23,371 nt of DNA from CAYUAG01 sp964554015 (GTDB taxonomy: Bacteria; Zhuqueibacterota; QNDG01; CAYUAG01), in assembly GCA_964554015.1 (NCBI GenBank), contig CAZKMO010000042.1, positions 1 through 23,371 of the forward strand. The letters are read 5' to 3'. Positions 13,642 through 22,900 of the stretch are shown piece by piece (position 1 is the first letter of the stretch; the number at the start of each line of letters is the position of its first letter). The position numbers were made by a program, and so were the translations under genes. The notes beneath the pieces were generated by a model, which saw only the letters and a list, made by a program, of their open reading frames with translations, searched no databases and was not told where the DNA came from.

Positions 13642-14328
13642 ATGAATAAAGCCGTAATACTGTTGAGTGGAGGAATGGATTCGGCCACTACCCTGGCAGT
13701 GGCAAAGGCTGAAGGCTACATATGCTTTGCCTTGAGTTTCCGATACGGACAATCACATTCTCTGGAACTCCAAGCAGCCAAAAAAATTGCTCATTCCCTG
13801 GGCACAGAACAGCATCTTATTCTCGATCTTGACCTTGCTGCCATCGGCGGATCTGCCTTGACTGACAACCTGGAAATTCCCAAAAATCGGACTGACGTAA
13901 CTAATTCGGAGGCTGAAATTCCGGCTACCTATGTGCCAGCCCGGAATATTATCTTTCTTTCCCTGGCCCTTTCCTGGGCGGAGGTGCTAGCCTGCCGTCA
14001 CCTCTTCATCGGAGTGAATCAACAGGATTATTCCGGCTACCCGGACTGCAGGGAAGAATTTATAAAAGCATTTGAAAAAGCGGCTAATCTGGGAACCAAA
14101 GCAGGGGTACAGGGAGAGGAGTTTCACATTCATACTCCCTTAATTACATTAACCAAGGCAGAAATAATTCAAAAAGGGACTCAGCTGGGAGTAGACTACA
14201 GCCAGACCCTGAGCTGCTATGATCCTTCTCCGCAAGGAAAGGCCTGCGGTGCCTGTGACAGCTGTCTTTTAAGAAAAAAGGGGTTCCGAGAAGCCGGAAT
14301 AGAGGATCCGACTATATATAAGGAGTAA
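13642..14328 (+). CDS. queC: 7-cyano-7-deazaguanine synthase (QueC)
   Basis: A 228-residue ATP-dependent enzyme that turns 7-carboxy-7-deazaguanine and ammonia into preQ0. The PP-loop is LLSGGMDSATT (7-17). The family block ATYVPARNIIFLSLA (95-109) and NQQDYSGYPDCREEF (126-140) follow. Zinc cysteines are Cys192, Cys202, Cys205 and Cys208 in SCYDPSPQGKACGACDSCLLR. The ATG at 13642 begins the conserved core directly and has GAGGG six bases upstream; an in-frame ATG further upstream (13576) lies within queE and is not used in my reading. One base separates it from the queE stop, so translation is probably coupled. Confidence 0.96.
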   Translation: MNKAVILLSGGMDSATTLAVAKAEGYICFALSFRYGQSHSLELQAAKKIAHSLGTEQHLILDLDLAAIGGSALTDNLEIPKNRTDVTNSEAEIPATYVPARNIIFLSLALSWAEVLACRHLFIGVNQQDYSGYPDCREEFIKAFEKAANLGTKAGVQGEEFHIHTPLITLTKAEIIQKGTQLGVDYSQTLSCYDPSPQGKACGACDSCLLRKKGFREAGIEDPTIYKE

Positions 14329-14331
14329 AAA

Positions 14332-14706
14332 GTGAAAAAAGGAGAGCGCGAAATAAAAGAATCCAAGCTGACTGCCGTGGACAATAAATATCCCCACCGG
14401 GATTATGAGGTGAATATCAGCCTGCCGGAATTCACCTGTTTGTGCCCCCTTACCGGATATCCTGATTTCGCCGTCATCAAGGTTAACTATGTACCGGATA
14501 AAAAAATCATTGAATTAAAATCATTAAAGCTGTATATAAATAAATTCCGGGATACAGAACTTTTCCACGAAGAAACGGTAAATAAAATACTGGACGATCT
14601 GGTTGCCCTGTGTCATCCCCGCTGGATGGAAGTGATCGGCGATTTCAATCCCCGGGGTAATGTAAAGACCATAGTCAAAGCCGAACACGGTGAGAAAAAA
14701 AATTAA
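14332..14706 (+). CDS. queF: NADPH-dependent 7-cyano-7-deazaguanine reductase (QueF, short type)
   Basis: A 124-residue single-domain (B. subtilis type) QueF that reduces the nitrile of preQ0 to the amine preQ1 with NADPH. The catalytic cysteine is Cys38 in FTCLCPLTGYPDFA, with Asp45 as the general acid. ELKSLKLY (61-68) is the NADPH-binding family signature, FHEE (78-81) holds the substrate Glu, and GDFNPRGN is near the C-terminus. It starts at GTG, with AAGGAG six bases upstream (14320-14325); three bases after the queC stop. Having queF rather than only queDEC shows that the operon serves queuosine in tRNA. Confidence 0.95.
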   Translation: MKKGEREIKESKLTAVDNKYPHRDYEVNISLPEFTCLCPLTGYPDFAVIKVNYVPDKKIIELKSLKLYINKFRDTELFHEETVNKILDDLVALCHPRWMEVIGDFNPRGNVKTIVKAEHGEKKN

Positions 14707-15063
14707 ATGAATTTTATACCACAAAATTATTTCTAAACAATCTAAGGGAATGAGGGAATAATGGAAGGTTGGAAGAACGGAATTATGGAAAAATTTTTAC
14801 AATAATCCAATCTTCCAGGATTCCACTTTTCCAAGAATTTATCAAAATATTTCCTTAACCTTAACCTTTTAGATCAGCAACTAACAAAACTAACCATAAT
14901 TTTTTAAATTCCAAAACCCAAATCCCAAATAACAAATAAATCACAATATTCAAACTACAATGACCAAAACTGCAACCGTCTCGCTGTTTGAAATTTTAAA
15001 TTTGGCTTTTGGTATTTATTTAATATTTGGATATTGGTATTTGTTATTTAAACTTGCCCTAAA
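14707..15063. repeat. AT-rich intergenic repeat block with imperfect inverted repeats
   Basis: No credible gene lies in 14707-15395. In the first half, GGAA words about every nine bases (14762-14790) face TTCC words (14808-14832) as an imperfect palindrome. Further on, 14907-14965 (CCCAAATAACAAATAAAT and similar) faces 14985-15050 (TTTGGTATTTATT, GGTATTTGTTATTT) as a long diverged inverted repeat. A 22-bp sequence at 14846-14867 is repeated exactly at 15197-15218 in the same orientation. Confidence 0.6.
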
Positions 15064-15355
15064 ACACCCTCTCTTTTTTCTCTCCCTCAAGGGAGAGAAA
15101 AGGGTTGGGAGACTCGAGTTCAGAGGAGCGAAGCGACACTGGACTTGAAAGGGGATATGAAAAAGGATCACAATAAGACTATGGTTGAACTTGATTAATA
15201 TTTCCTTAACCTTAACCTCAACCTTTCCCCATTTCCTTTTAAATCATGAGGCCTGACGCCCGAACTCCACCTCAAATAAATTCATGGTGAAGTCCAGTCT
15301 TGAATAAATAAATTCATAATTCAAAATCCTTATACCGTATACCCTATACCCAGTT
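15064..15355 (-). repeat. Composite intergenic palindromic element, copy 2 (inverted)
   Basis: The same two blocks as the element at 2031-2195, in the opposite orientation. 15064-15118 carries the CTCTCCCTCAAGGGAGAG hairpin, and 15262-15355 the CACC...GGTG hairpin and the TATACCCTATACCC end. Between the blocks are 143 bases instead of 17. This extra DNA includes the second copy of the 22-bp direct repeat (15197-15218). Hairpin pairing in block two is weaker here than in copy 1. Confidence 0.85.
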
Positions 15356-15395
15356 GATTTTATCTTTTGTCTTAAAATCCCGATCCGGACTGATA

Positions 15396-16481
15396 TTATT
15401 TATCATTAACTGCTGGTAAAATATAATTATGCACAATAGTAATCAGGGATTCCATCTGGATCCCCTCTTTTTCTGTAAAATCCATCATGGTGGTAACAAT
15501 TATCATATTCACATCCGGGATTACCAGGATCCACTGTCCTGCAAATCCGGAGGCAAAATAAACCGGGTATCCTCTCAACTCCCCTGTCCACCATAAGTAT
15601 CCATATCCCACCTCCTCCATTTCCTTCCACTTACTGTTATAATGACGATGATTGGTAACACTCTGCTTGATCCATTCGCTGTCGAGTATTTGTTTTCCTT
15701 GCAGCTTACCCTTGTGAAGATATAAATATCCGAAACGGGCCATATCCCGGGGCGTTATATACATACCCGCTCCGCCAAAGAAAACACCGTTTTGATCTTT
15801 GGCCCACCTGATTGACCAGACACCTAGGGGTTGTAATAATTCATGGTAAACAAAATCAAAGGTATCCATTCCGGTGGCTTTTTGCAGAATCCCCGATAAG
15901 AGATGGGAACCATGAGAAGAGTAAAGAAAATCGGTTCCGGGATCAAACTGCAGATCTGAAGCGATAATGGAGGCAATCATATTTTTTGACCCTCTTAGTT
16001 TTTTCATTAAATTTTCTTCCTGGTCAAATCCTGCAGTCATGGTAAGCAGATGACCAATAGTAATCTGATATTTTCTGGGATCAGTATGTTCATCAAAATA
16101 TTCGGGGAAAAAATCAACCAATTTACTGTCAATACTTTCAATATAACCCTGATCAATGGCCTTGCCGATGGCAGCGGATATGTAACTTTTGGTAACCGAA
16201 AAAGCCCGTTCCAGATCATATTTATCCTGGCCGTTATAATATTTCTCCACTATTAAATACCCATTCCTCACCACCAAAAAACTTGTATAATATAATTTCT
16301 TGCTGACTTCTTTCTCCGCTTTAGCAATTAATTTAGAATTCAAATCCTGTTTCTGGGGAGAAGAAATCTCCCATTCATAGGCAGATATGGCTTTATAAAT
16401 CCCTTGAGATGAGGTGGAAGAACAGAAAAAAAATGATATTATAAACAGTATTATCGTAATCGATTTTATAGGTTTTTCCAT
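15396..16481 (-). CDS. Serine hydrolase, class C beta-lactamase-like (family S12 fold)
   Basis: A 361-residue exported protein of the beta-lactamase/penicillin-binding superfamily. A signal peptide covers about 1-26; Cys20 follows FFF, a poor lipobox, so lipoprotein status is doubtful. The active-site SxxK is Ser95-Val-Thr-Lys98 in RAFSVTKSY. The second motif is Tyr187-Ser-Ser (FLYSSHGSHLLSG) where Tyr-x-Asn is usual. A third block is ASGFAGQ (310-316) in place of KTG/HxG, as in esterase and 6-aminohexanoate-dimer-hydrolase-like members. Thus an esterase, amidase or peptidase is as likely as a true beta-lactamase. AAGGAG lies 12 bases before the ATG. The gene is divergent from tetR but over 200 bases from its operator. 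Confidence 0.85.
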   Translation of the reverse strand: MEKPIKSITIILFIISFFFCSSTSSQGIYKAISAYEWEISSPQKQDLNSKLIAKAEKEVSKKLYYTSFLVVRNGYLIVEKYYNGQDKYDLERAFSVTKSYISAAIGKAIDQGYIESIDSKLVDFFPEYFDEHTDPRKYQITIGHLLTMTAGFDQEENLMKKLRGSKNMIASIIASDLQFDPGTDFLYSSHGSHLLSGILQKATGMDTFDFVYHELLQPLGVWSIRWAKDQNGVFFGGAGMYITPRDMARFGYLYLHKGKLQGKQILDSEWIKQSVTNHRHYNSKWKEMEEVGYGYLWWTGELRGYPVYFASGFAGQWILVIPDVNMIIVTTMMDFTEKEGIQMESLITIVHNYILPAVNDK

Positions 16482-16654
16482 TTAAAATATGTACTCCTTA
16501 AATTATTTATTATTAATACAGAAATTTGTGATTATTTTTTCCTTGATAAAGGTTAAATCATATATTTTAAAATAGTGCTATGCCTAGGGATTAATTTTTA
16601 ATCATTATATTAATACGTATGTTTTTAAAAAAAACCTAAAAAAAATTTTTTTTC

Positions 16655-16684
16655 TTGGAACTTTTCCTGAATTTTTCGTATAAT
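16655..16684 (+). promoter_or_regulatory. Promoter of the tetR-efflux operon
   Basis: TTGGAA (16655-16660) and a perfect TATAAT (16679-16684) are separated by 18 bases. The predicted start near 16691 lies just before the palindromic operator. Confidence 0.7.
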
Positions 16685-16697
16685 ATACAAATTTATG

Positions 16698-16711
16698 ACT
16701 GACCAGTCAGT
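16698..16711. promoter_or_regulatory. Palindromic operator, probably bound by the adjacent TetR-type regulator
   Basis: ACTGAC (16698-16703) and GTCAGT (16706-16711) are perfect inverted repeats around CA, in the early transcribed region just after the -10 box. The spacing and the TGAC...GTCA pattern are typical of TetR-family operators, and the site precedes the tetR start by 37 bases. Negative autoregulation of the whole operon is inferred. Confidence 0.7.
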
Positions 16712-16748
16712 AAGTAAAACTGGGATTAGAGACAGGAGAATATTCAAT

Positions 16749-17363
16749 ATGAAACACGATATTAAAAATAACACTCAATCTGACCGCAAGAAAACCATTC
16801 TTAATGCTGCCATGAAGCTGTTTTCCAGAACTGATTTTCATGAAGTCACCGTTGATGAAATAGCCCATAATGCCGACCTTTCCAAAGGAACGCTGTATCT
16901 TTATTTTGAAAATAAAGAGGATCTTTTCTTTTCCATCATTAAAGAAAAAACCAATGAATTTTTTTCCCGTTTGGAAAAGGCAATTTCACATAAACAACCC
17001 TTTGAGCAAACCTTACATGACTTTATAAAAACCTATTTACATTTCTTTAAGGAAAACAAAGCTTATTTTAAAATTATTCACTCGGAGAAACTACGCACTA
17101 CCATGGAAGATCATCAACGCATGCGTGATCTGGGAATAAAAGTTTTCCAGAATTTTATAAATCTTACTGAAAAAATGATTATAGCAGGAAAAGAAGAAAA
17201 CAACATCGGCAACATTAATGCTGATATAGCGGCCATAGGTCTCCAAGGCATGTTAAATTATTTTGTATTTCATCAGATTTTCAACAATGAAAATATAGCG
17301 GTAGAAAAAGAAACCGAGCAGATAAAAAAACTGTTCTTATATGGAGTAAGCAAAAAAAATTAA
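16749..17363 (+). CDS. TetR/AcrR family transcriptional repressor of the efflux operon
   Basis: A 204-residue DNA-binding protein. The N-terminal helix-turn-helix is typical: DRKKTILNAAMKLFSRTDFHEVTVDEIAHNADLSKGTLYLYFENKEDLF in pieces at about 12-60, with VTVDEIAHNADLSKG as the HTH. The rest is an all-helical ligand domain. The ATG at 16749 has AGGAGA nine bases upstream; the in-frame ATG at 16695 overlaps the operator and lacks a ribosome site, so I reject it. It is the first gene of tetR-tolC-adaptor-RND. The expected mode is derepression of the pump by a pump substrate, which the sequence does not identify. Confidence 0.92.
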   Translation: MKHDIKNNTQSDRKKTILNAAMKLFSRTDFHEVTVDEIAHNADLSKGTLYLYFENKEDLFFSIIKEKTNEFFSRLEKAISHKQPFEQTLHDFIKTYLHFFKENKAYFKIIHSEKLRTTMEDHQRMRDLGIKVFQNFINLTEKMIIAGKEENNIGNINADIAAIGLQGMLNYFVFHQIFNNENIAVEKETEQIKKLFLYGVSKKN

Positions 17364-17400
17364 ATGCAAATAATCATAATTTAGAAATTACGGAGGAGGT

Positions 17401-18783
17401 ATGCGAAAATATCATTTGATAACTGTAAGTATAATAATGCTACTAATAACCGGTTCTTTGTTTGCCCAGGACAGGCTTATCTTAACCATAGATAAAAGTA
17501 TTGAACTTGCTCTGGAAAAAAATCCGGAAGTGCGGATTGCAGAAAAAAATGTTAAAAAAGCCGGCGCCAGTATCGGGGAAGCTTATTCAGCACTGCTTCC
17601 TCAGGTAAATGGGAGTATAAATTTTCAAAAAGCCTGGGAAATTCAGGAAACCACCATTCCCAATTTTATTAAAGAAATGCTCGGTCCCAGTACGCCGGGA
17701 TATGACCAAATGCCGGACTATGTCAGAATATCTTTCGGTCTGGAAAATACCTTTACCTACGGTCTGAACCTTGCTCAGCCCCTGTTTCTGGGTGGAGCAG
17801 GTATTGCCGGAGTTAAAATGGCCTATGCTTCTCGCAGAGCCAGTGAAAAGAATCTGGAATCAAAAAAACAAAATCTCATATACCAGACTGCGGATGCCTT
17901 TTATCGAGCCCTGTTGGCTCAGGAACTGATGCAGGTCCAGGAACAGGCTCTGGAACAATCCCAGGCAAATCTGGACAGAGTTGTAAAACTGTATAACGTG
18001 GGTTCAGCTTCCGGATTTGATAAAATGCGGGCAGAAGTAGAGGTGGCCAATGTTAAACCAGAGGTAATCGCAGCTCGAAATAACTATCAATCTGCTTTAA
18101 CCGGACTCAGGACGGTAATGGGATTGCCCAAGGAAACCCAGATTATGATAGAGGGTGAGTTAGAGTATAAAAAAGATGAATTAATGTCATCTCCCTATGA
18201 TACCCTTATGCAAAAAGCTTTACAAAACCGGCCGGAACTTAAGGTACTTACTGCCCAAAAGGACATTGCTGCCCAAAATATTACCCTGGCCCGAAGTGAA
18301 TTTCTCCCCAAACTCTACTTTTCCACTGATTACTCCTTCCTGGCTATGCGGAATGACTACAATTTTAAATCCGAAGATTTCAGCAAGGGATTCACTTCCG
18401 CCCTCAGTCTGCAAATTCCTCTTTTTACCGGACTGAAACGCTGCCGGACATATCAAAAAGCCAGACTGGACTATAATATTATACAGGACACCAAAAAGCA
18501 ACTGTATGACGGCATTGCAGCTGAAGTGGAACTGGCTCAGAATAAATTCAAGGAGGCAGAAGAAAAATATTTATCAGCTGAAAAATCAATTGATCTGGCC
18601 GAAGAAGCTCTGCATCTGGCCAACCTGCGCTACGAAGAGGGAGTGGCCACCCAGCTGGATGTATTGAATTCCCAGCTTGCCTTGACCCGGGCCCGAGTAA
18701 ACTATGCTTCTGCCTTATATGAATATCAGACTGCCCGGTACCGACTGCGCAAAGTAACCGGAACTCTGTCAGGTGTTTTATGA
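17401..18783 (+). CDS. TolC-family outer-membrane efflux protein
   Basis: A 460-residue outer-membrane channel partner of the pump encoded downstream. A signal peptide ends at SLFAQ (about residue 23). The protein shows the TolC internal duplication: each half begins with a helix such as LTIDKSIELALEKNPEVRIAEKN (28-50) or SPYDTLMQKALQNRPELKVLTAQ, has the ALLPQ/FLPKL strand entry, a barrel strand (TYGLNLAQPLFLGG; SALSLQIPLFTG), and ends in long coiled-coil helices with the family tail LRYEEGVATQLDVLNSQLAL. GGAGGAGGT directly abuts the ATG. It is 37 bases after tetR. Confidence 0.94.
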   Translation: MRKYHLITVSIIMLLITGSLFAQDRLILTIDKSIELALEKNPEVRIAEKNVKKAGASIGEAYSALLPQVNGSINFQKAWEIQETTIPNFIKEMLGPSTPGYDQMPDYVRISFGLENTFTYGLNLAQPLFLGGAGIAGVKMAYASRRASEKNLESKKQNLIYQTADAFYRALLAQELMQVQEQALEQSQANLDRVVKLYNVGSASGFDKMRAEVEVANVKPEVIAARNNYQSALTGLRTVMGLPKETQIMIEGELEYKKDELMSSPYDTLMQKALQNRPELKVLTAQKDIAAQNITLARSEFLPKLYFSTDYSFLAMRNDYNFKSEDFSKGFTSALSLQIPLFTGLKRCRTYQKARLDYNIIQDTKKQLYDGIAAEVELAQNKFKEAEEKYLSAEKSIDLAEEALHLANLRYEEGVATQLDVLNSQLALTRARVNYASALYEYQTARYRLRKVTGTLSGVL

Positions 18784-18836
18784 TAATAAAGGAATTGAAT
18801 TATAAAAATAAAAATTAGATAAAAAGGAGAACAAGA

Positions 18837-19964
18837 ATGTTAAGACAAGGAATTACAACCATAATTTTCCTGGGAATACTAATACTCGTAAGCTGCGCCC
18901 CTTCTGATACTGGTCAGGAAAAAGCACCCATTCCAGTAGAAGTAATACCAGTCAAAAAAGGAGATATTAAGCAGACCTTGGCCTTTAATGGTGATATAGT
19001 GGCAGAATATAAAGTAAAAGTCTTTTCTAAAATTCCTGATCGTATTACCCGCTTTTATGTGGATGAAGGAGATCAGGTATCCAAGGGAGACATTATAGCT
19101 GTGGTGGAAGCCACCCAAATGAACCAGTCCGTTCGCAGGGCCACGGCCGCCTTAGCCGCTGCCGAAGCCCAGTTAGCCAATGTTGCGGCTGAGTATCAAA
19201 GGGCAGAACGTCTCTTTTCTGAAAATGCCATGAGCCAGCAGCAGTACGATGCCATACAAACCCAGTACGAGGCTGCTCAGTCCCAGGTCGATCAGGCTGA
19301 AGCTGGATTGGCCAGTGCCCAAAGTAGTTTCAAGGATGCCTCTATTACTGCCCCCATTGCCGGAATTATCGGGGAAAGAAATTATGAAGAAGGGGACATG
19401 GCTGCTCCCCAACTGCCAGTGGTAACCATTGTGCAGATTGAGAATGTTAAAATGGTGTTTGATGCCACCGATAAAGAATTTGGTCAGCTGAAACTTGATC
19501 AGCCGGCCCAGGTGGAAGTAACCAGTTATCCCCAGGAATCGTTTCAGGGCAAAATTGTAAAAATCAGCCCTATACTGGATCCTATTACCCGTCTGGCTAC
19601 CATTGAAATTCTCATTCCCAATCCTGACAGCAGGCTTAAACCGGGAATGTTTGCCCGGGCAGAAGTTACTATCGGATTATTGGAAGACAAAATAATTATC
19701 CCCCGCTACGCTGCCCTGGAAACCACTACTCTTAAATCCGTAGAGGGCAGAGACACAGTAGTAAAAGAGTATCATGTCTATACGGTTAATGACAGCAGCA
19801 GAGCAGAACAGCGTGATCTGGAAGTTGAATATGTAAATCATAATTATATTGCCGTTAACTCCGGGATAAAGGTGGGTGAAAAAATAGTGGTATCCGGACA
19901 AAATAAACTGCTGGATGGAGCTGAAGTTAATATAATTACCGAAAAAGAGGAGGCGGCACTATGA
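18837..19964 (+). CDS. RND efflux periplasmic adaptor (membrane fusion protein), lipoprotein
   Basis: A 375-residue HlyD/AcrA-family adaptor that joins the RND pump to the TolC channel. The signal peptide ends in the lipobox Leu17-Val-Ser-Cys20, so the protein is probably lipid-anchored. A lipoyl-like half motif follows (VKVFSKIPDRITRFYVDEGDQVSKGD, about 60-85), then an Ala/Gln-rich coiled-coil hairpin (about 95-165), the second lipoyl half ASITAPIAGIIGER (168-181), a beta-barrel domain, and LKPGMFARAEVTIG near 285. AAGGAGA is seven bases upstream of the ATG. Its stop overlaps the pump start (ATGA at 19961-19964). Confidence 0.95.
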   Translation: MLRQGITTIIFLGILILVSCAPSDTGQEKAPIPVEVIPVKKGDIKQTLAFNGDIVAEYKVKVFSKIPDRITRFYVDEGDQVSKGDIIAVVEATQMNQSVRRATAALAAAEAQLANVAAEYQRAERLFSENAMSQQQYDAIQTQYEAAQSQVDQAEAGLASAQSSFKDASITAPIAGIIGERNYEEGDMAAPQLPVVTIVQIENVKMVFDATDKEFGQLKLDQPAQVEVTSYPQESFQGKIVKISPILDPITRLATIEILIPNPDSRLKPGMFARAEVTIGLLEDKIIIPRYAALETTTLKSVEGRDTVVKEYHVYTVNDSSRAEQRDLEVEYVNHNYIAVNSGIKVGEKIVVSGQNKLLDGAEVNIITEKEEAAL

Positions 19965-22900
19965 TATTGTCCAAGACAGCTATTAAAAGGGGCGTCACCT
20001 TCTTTATGATCTATATCATAGCAGTTGGATTCGGCCTTTTTTCTCTGGGCAGACTTAAAATAGATCTTTTCCCGGAGCTCGATTTTCCCGTGGTGGCAGT
20101 TATAACCCAGTATGTGGGAGTGGGTCCCTTTGATATTGAAACCGTGGTTACCCGGCCCATTGAAGAAGCAGTATCCTCGGTACAAAATGTAAAAACAGTT
20201 ACCTCTGATTCCAGGCAGGGGTTATCCCTGGTAATGCTGGAATTTGAATGGGGTACGGATATGGATCAGGCTGAAATTGATGTGCGTAATGCTCTTGATT
20301 TTATAGAAGAATATCTTCCCGATGACATCTCCGATCCCATGGTATTTGCCTTTGATCCCTCCATGCAGCCTATTTCCTTTATGTCGGTGGGATCCCAGCT
20401 GCATGGGCTGGCCGAATTGCGAAAAATTTCGGAACAGGATATTGAACCTCGACTGGAGCGGATTCCGGGGGTTGCCTCAGCATCCACAACCGGAGGATTG
20501 AAAAGAGAAATCAGGATTTTACTTAATCCAATTCGTCTCCGTGCTCACCATATTTCTGTGCTTCAGGTTGAAAATGCCCTGCGGGCCAATAATCTGCAGC
20601 TTCCTTCCGGATGGATAGATAATAAGCAACAGGAATTCACTATTCAAACCCAGGGTGAATATCAGTCGGTTGAAGAAATCAGAAATACTGCCATTACCAC
20701 CTTGCAGGGCAGTGTTATTCGGATCAGTGATGTAGCCCAAGTGGTTGACGGCTTTGCCGAAAGCAGACAAGAAGTTCTGGTGAATGACAATCCATCCGTT
20801 CTGCTTATTCTGCAGAAGCAGTCAGATGCCAATACAGTTAATACTCTCAAAAGAGTACATGCCAGAATGGCAAGTATCCTTCAGGAAATACCCAGTGACA
20901 TTAAAATCGAAACCATATGGGACCAGGCAGATTTTATTAATCGATCTATGAAAAATCTGGGTAATACCGCCATTCAGGCCATTATATTGGCCTTTCTTAT
21001 CCTCTTGTTTTTCCTGCGCAACTTTCGCAGCTCCCTTATTGTTGCCATTTCCATCCCCATATCCATAATAGTAACCTTTGCGGTTATGGATCAGGCAGGT
21101 CTGACCCTGAATATTATTTCCATGGCTGGCTTAGCCCTGGCTGTAGGGCTGCTGGTGGATAACTCCATCGTGGTACTGGAAAGTATTTATCGGTTACGGG
21201 AGCAGGGGATGAAACCCAGGGAAGCAGCGGATACCGGGACCAGTGAGGTTTCCACTGCTATCATCGCCTCTACGCTGACCACGGTTTCGGTTTTCCTGCC
21301 GGTTCTCTTTGTCCCCGGCATTGCCGGTGAGTTATTCAATGATATGGTGGTTACCATTTGTTTCTCTCTGGCGGTATCCTTAATTGTGGCTCTTACTCTA
21401 GTACCCCTCTTATCTTCCCGGTTTTTGCAGCTTAATCAAGCCCTAAAGAAAAAATCAAAACTGCATCGTCTGTCTCAAAGTATCGGAAATAGCATTGACC
21501 GTCTGCGGAAAAATTACCTGAAAGCCCTGGACTGGTCTCTAAAACATAAGCTGAGAGTAATAATTATGACCGCCGTTGCCTTTGTGTTGGCAGTTGCTTT
21601 GCTTTTTACCCGGGGAGGTGAATTTATACCGGAAAACGACCAGGGATTTGTGCAAATGGCCGTGGACAGATCTCCCGGTACCAGCCTGCCTGCCATGGCC
21701 AAAAGTATTCATCTGATACATAATATTATCAAAGAGCAGGTCCCCGAAGCCGAAATGGTGTATTCCAACTTTGGTCAGGGGGAAGGCATGTTTGCTGCCT
21801 TTTCTTCCAGCGGTTCCAATGAAGGTGACATTATGATCCGCCTGGTTCCCAGAAGTCAACGTACCCGCTCCTCCCAGGATATTGAAAATGATCTACGCCA
21901 ATATCTCAACAAACTTCCTGATGTGGAGGTGCGATTTGCGGACCGGGGAGAGGAAGCTTTCATGGGCGGCGGCGGAGATATTGTTATTCAATTATTTGGA
22001 TACGATCTGGAAGTAGCCAAAGCTCTGGCCAATGATATTGAACAAAAAGTATCCATTAATAAAGAAATTGTGGAAACAGAAGTGAGCGTGAAAGAGGCAG
22101 CACCGGAATTAAAAATACAGCTGAAACGGGACAGAATCGCTGATCTGGGCCTTTCCACTTCTCAGATCGGTCAGGTCATTCGTACCAGTATTCTGGGCAA
22201 TGTTGTCAGCCAATATCGGGAAGGTGGTGACGAGTATGACATCCGGGTACAGCTGCAAAAAGAATTCCGCCAGAATATAAATGACCTGGAAAATATTTTA
22301 ATCACCACCTATCAGGGTCAGCAAATACCACTGCGTTCGCTTGCCAGTATAGAATTAACCGATGCTCCCACTGAAATTAACCGGGAAGACCAGGAAAGAG
22401 TAGTCTCTATAAATTGTACAGTGGCCGGAAATGACCTGCGCGGTGCAACTGCTAAAGTGAGGAAAATCTTAAAGGGATATCCTCTTCCCACTGATTTCCG
22501 CATTGAAATAGGCGGAGCCGCAGAAGAAATGATGAATTCCTTTCTCTACCTGGGACTGGCCTTTCTGGTGGCTATGCTGCTTACCTATATGGTGATGGCT
22601 TCCCAGTTTGAATCATTGCTTGATCCTTTTATCATTCTTTTTACCATTCCCCTGTCCTTAATCGGGGTGTCTCTGGCTTTATTCCTTACCGGCACCACTT
22701 TGAGTGTAATGTCACTTATTGGAAATATAATGCTGGTAGGAATCATTGTGAATAATGGTATAGTGCTCATCAGTTATATTAATCTGTTGCGGGAAAGAGG
22801 GCATTCCCTGACAGAAGCGATTCATTTGGGCGGAGAAGCCAGAATGAGACCGGTAATCATGACTGCCCTGACCACTATCCTGGCCATGTTTCCCCTGGCT

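Noticed and set aside
14960..15148. Open frame of 62 codons between queF and the beta-lactamase-like gene
   Set aside because: It is made of the inverted-repeat and hairpin elements of this gap, has no ribosome site, and its composition is that of repeat DNA.
15827..15927. Calling the S12-fold protein an antibiotic-resistance beta-lactamase
   Set aside because: The Tyr-x-Asn and KTG-type motifs are altered (Tyr-Ser-Ser, GFAGQ), so a general serine hydrolase call is safer.
21160..21190. Loss of the RND proton relay because only one Asp is in helix 4
   Set aside because: GLLVDN-type helix 4 is common in working RND pumps of this subgroup, so it is not evidence of inactivity.
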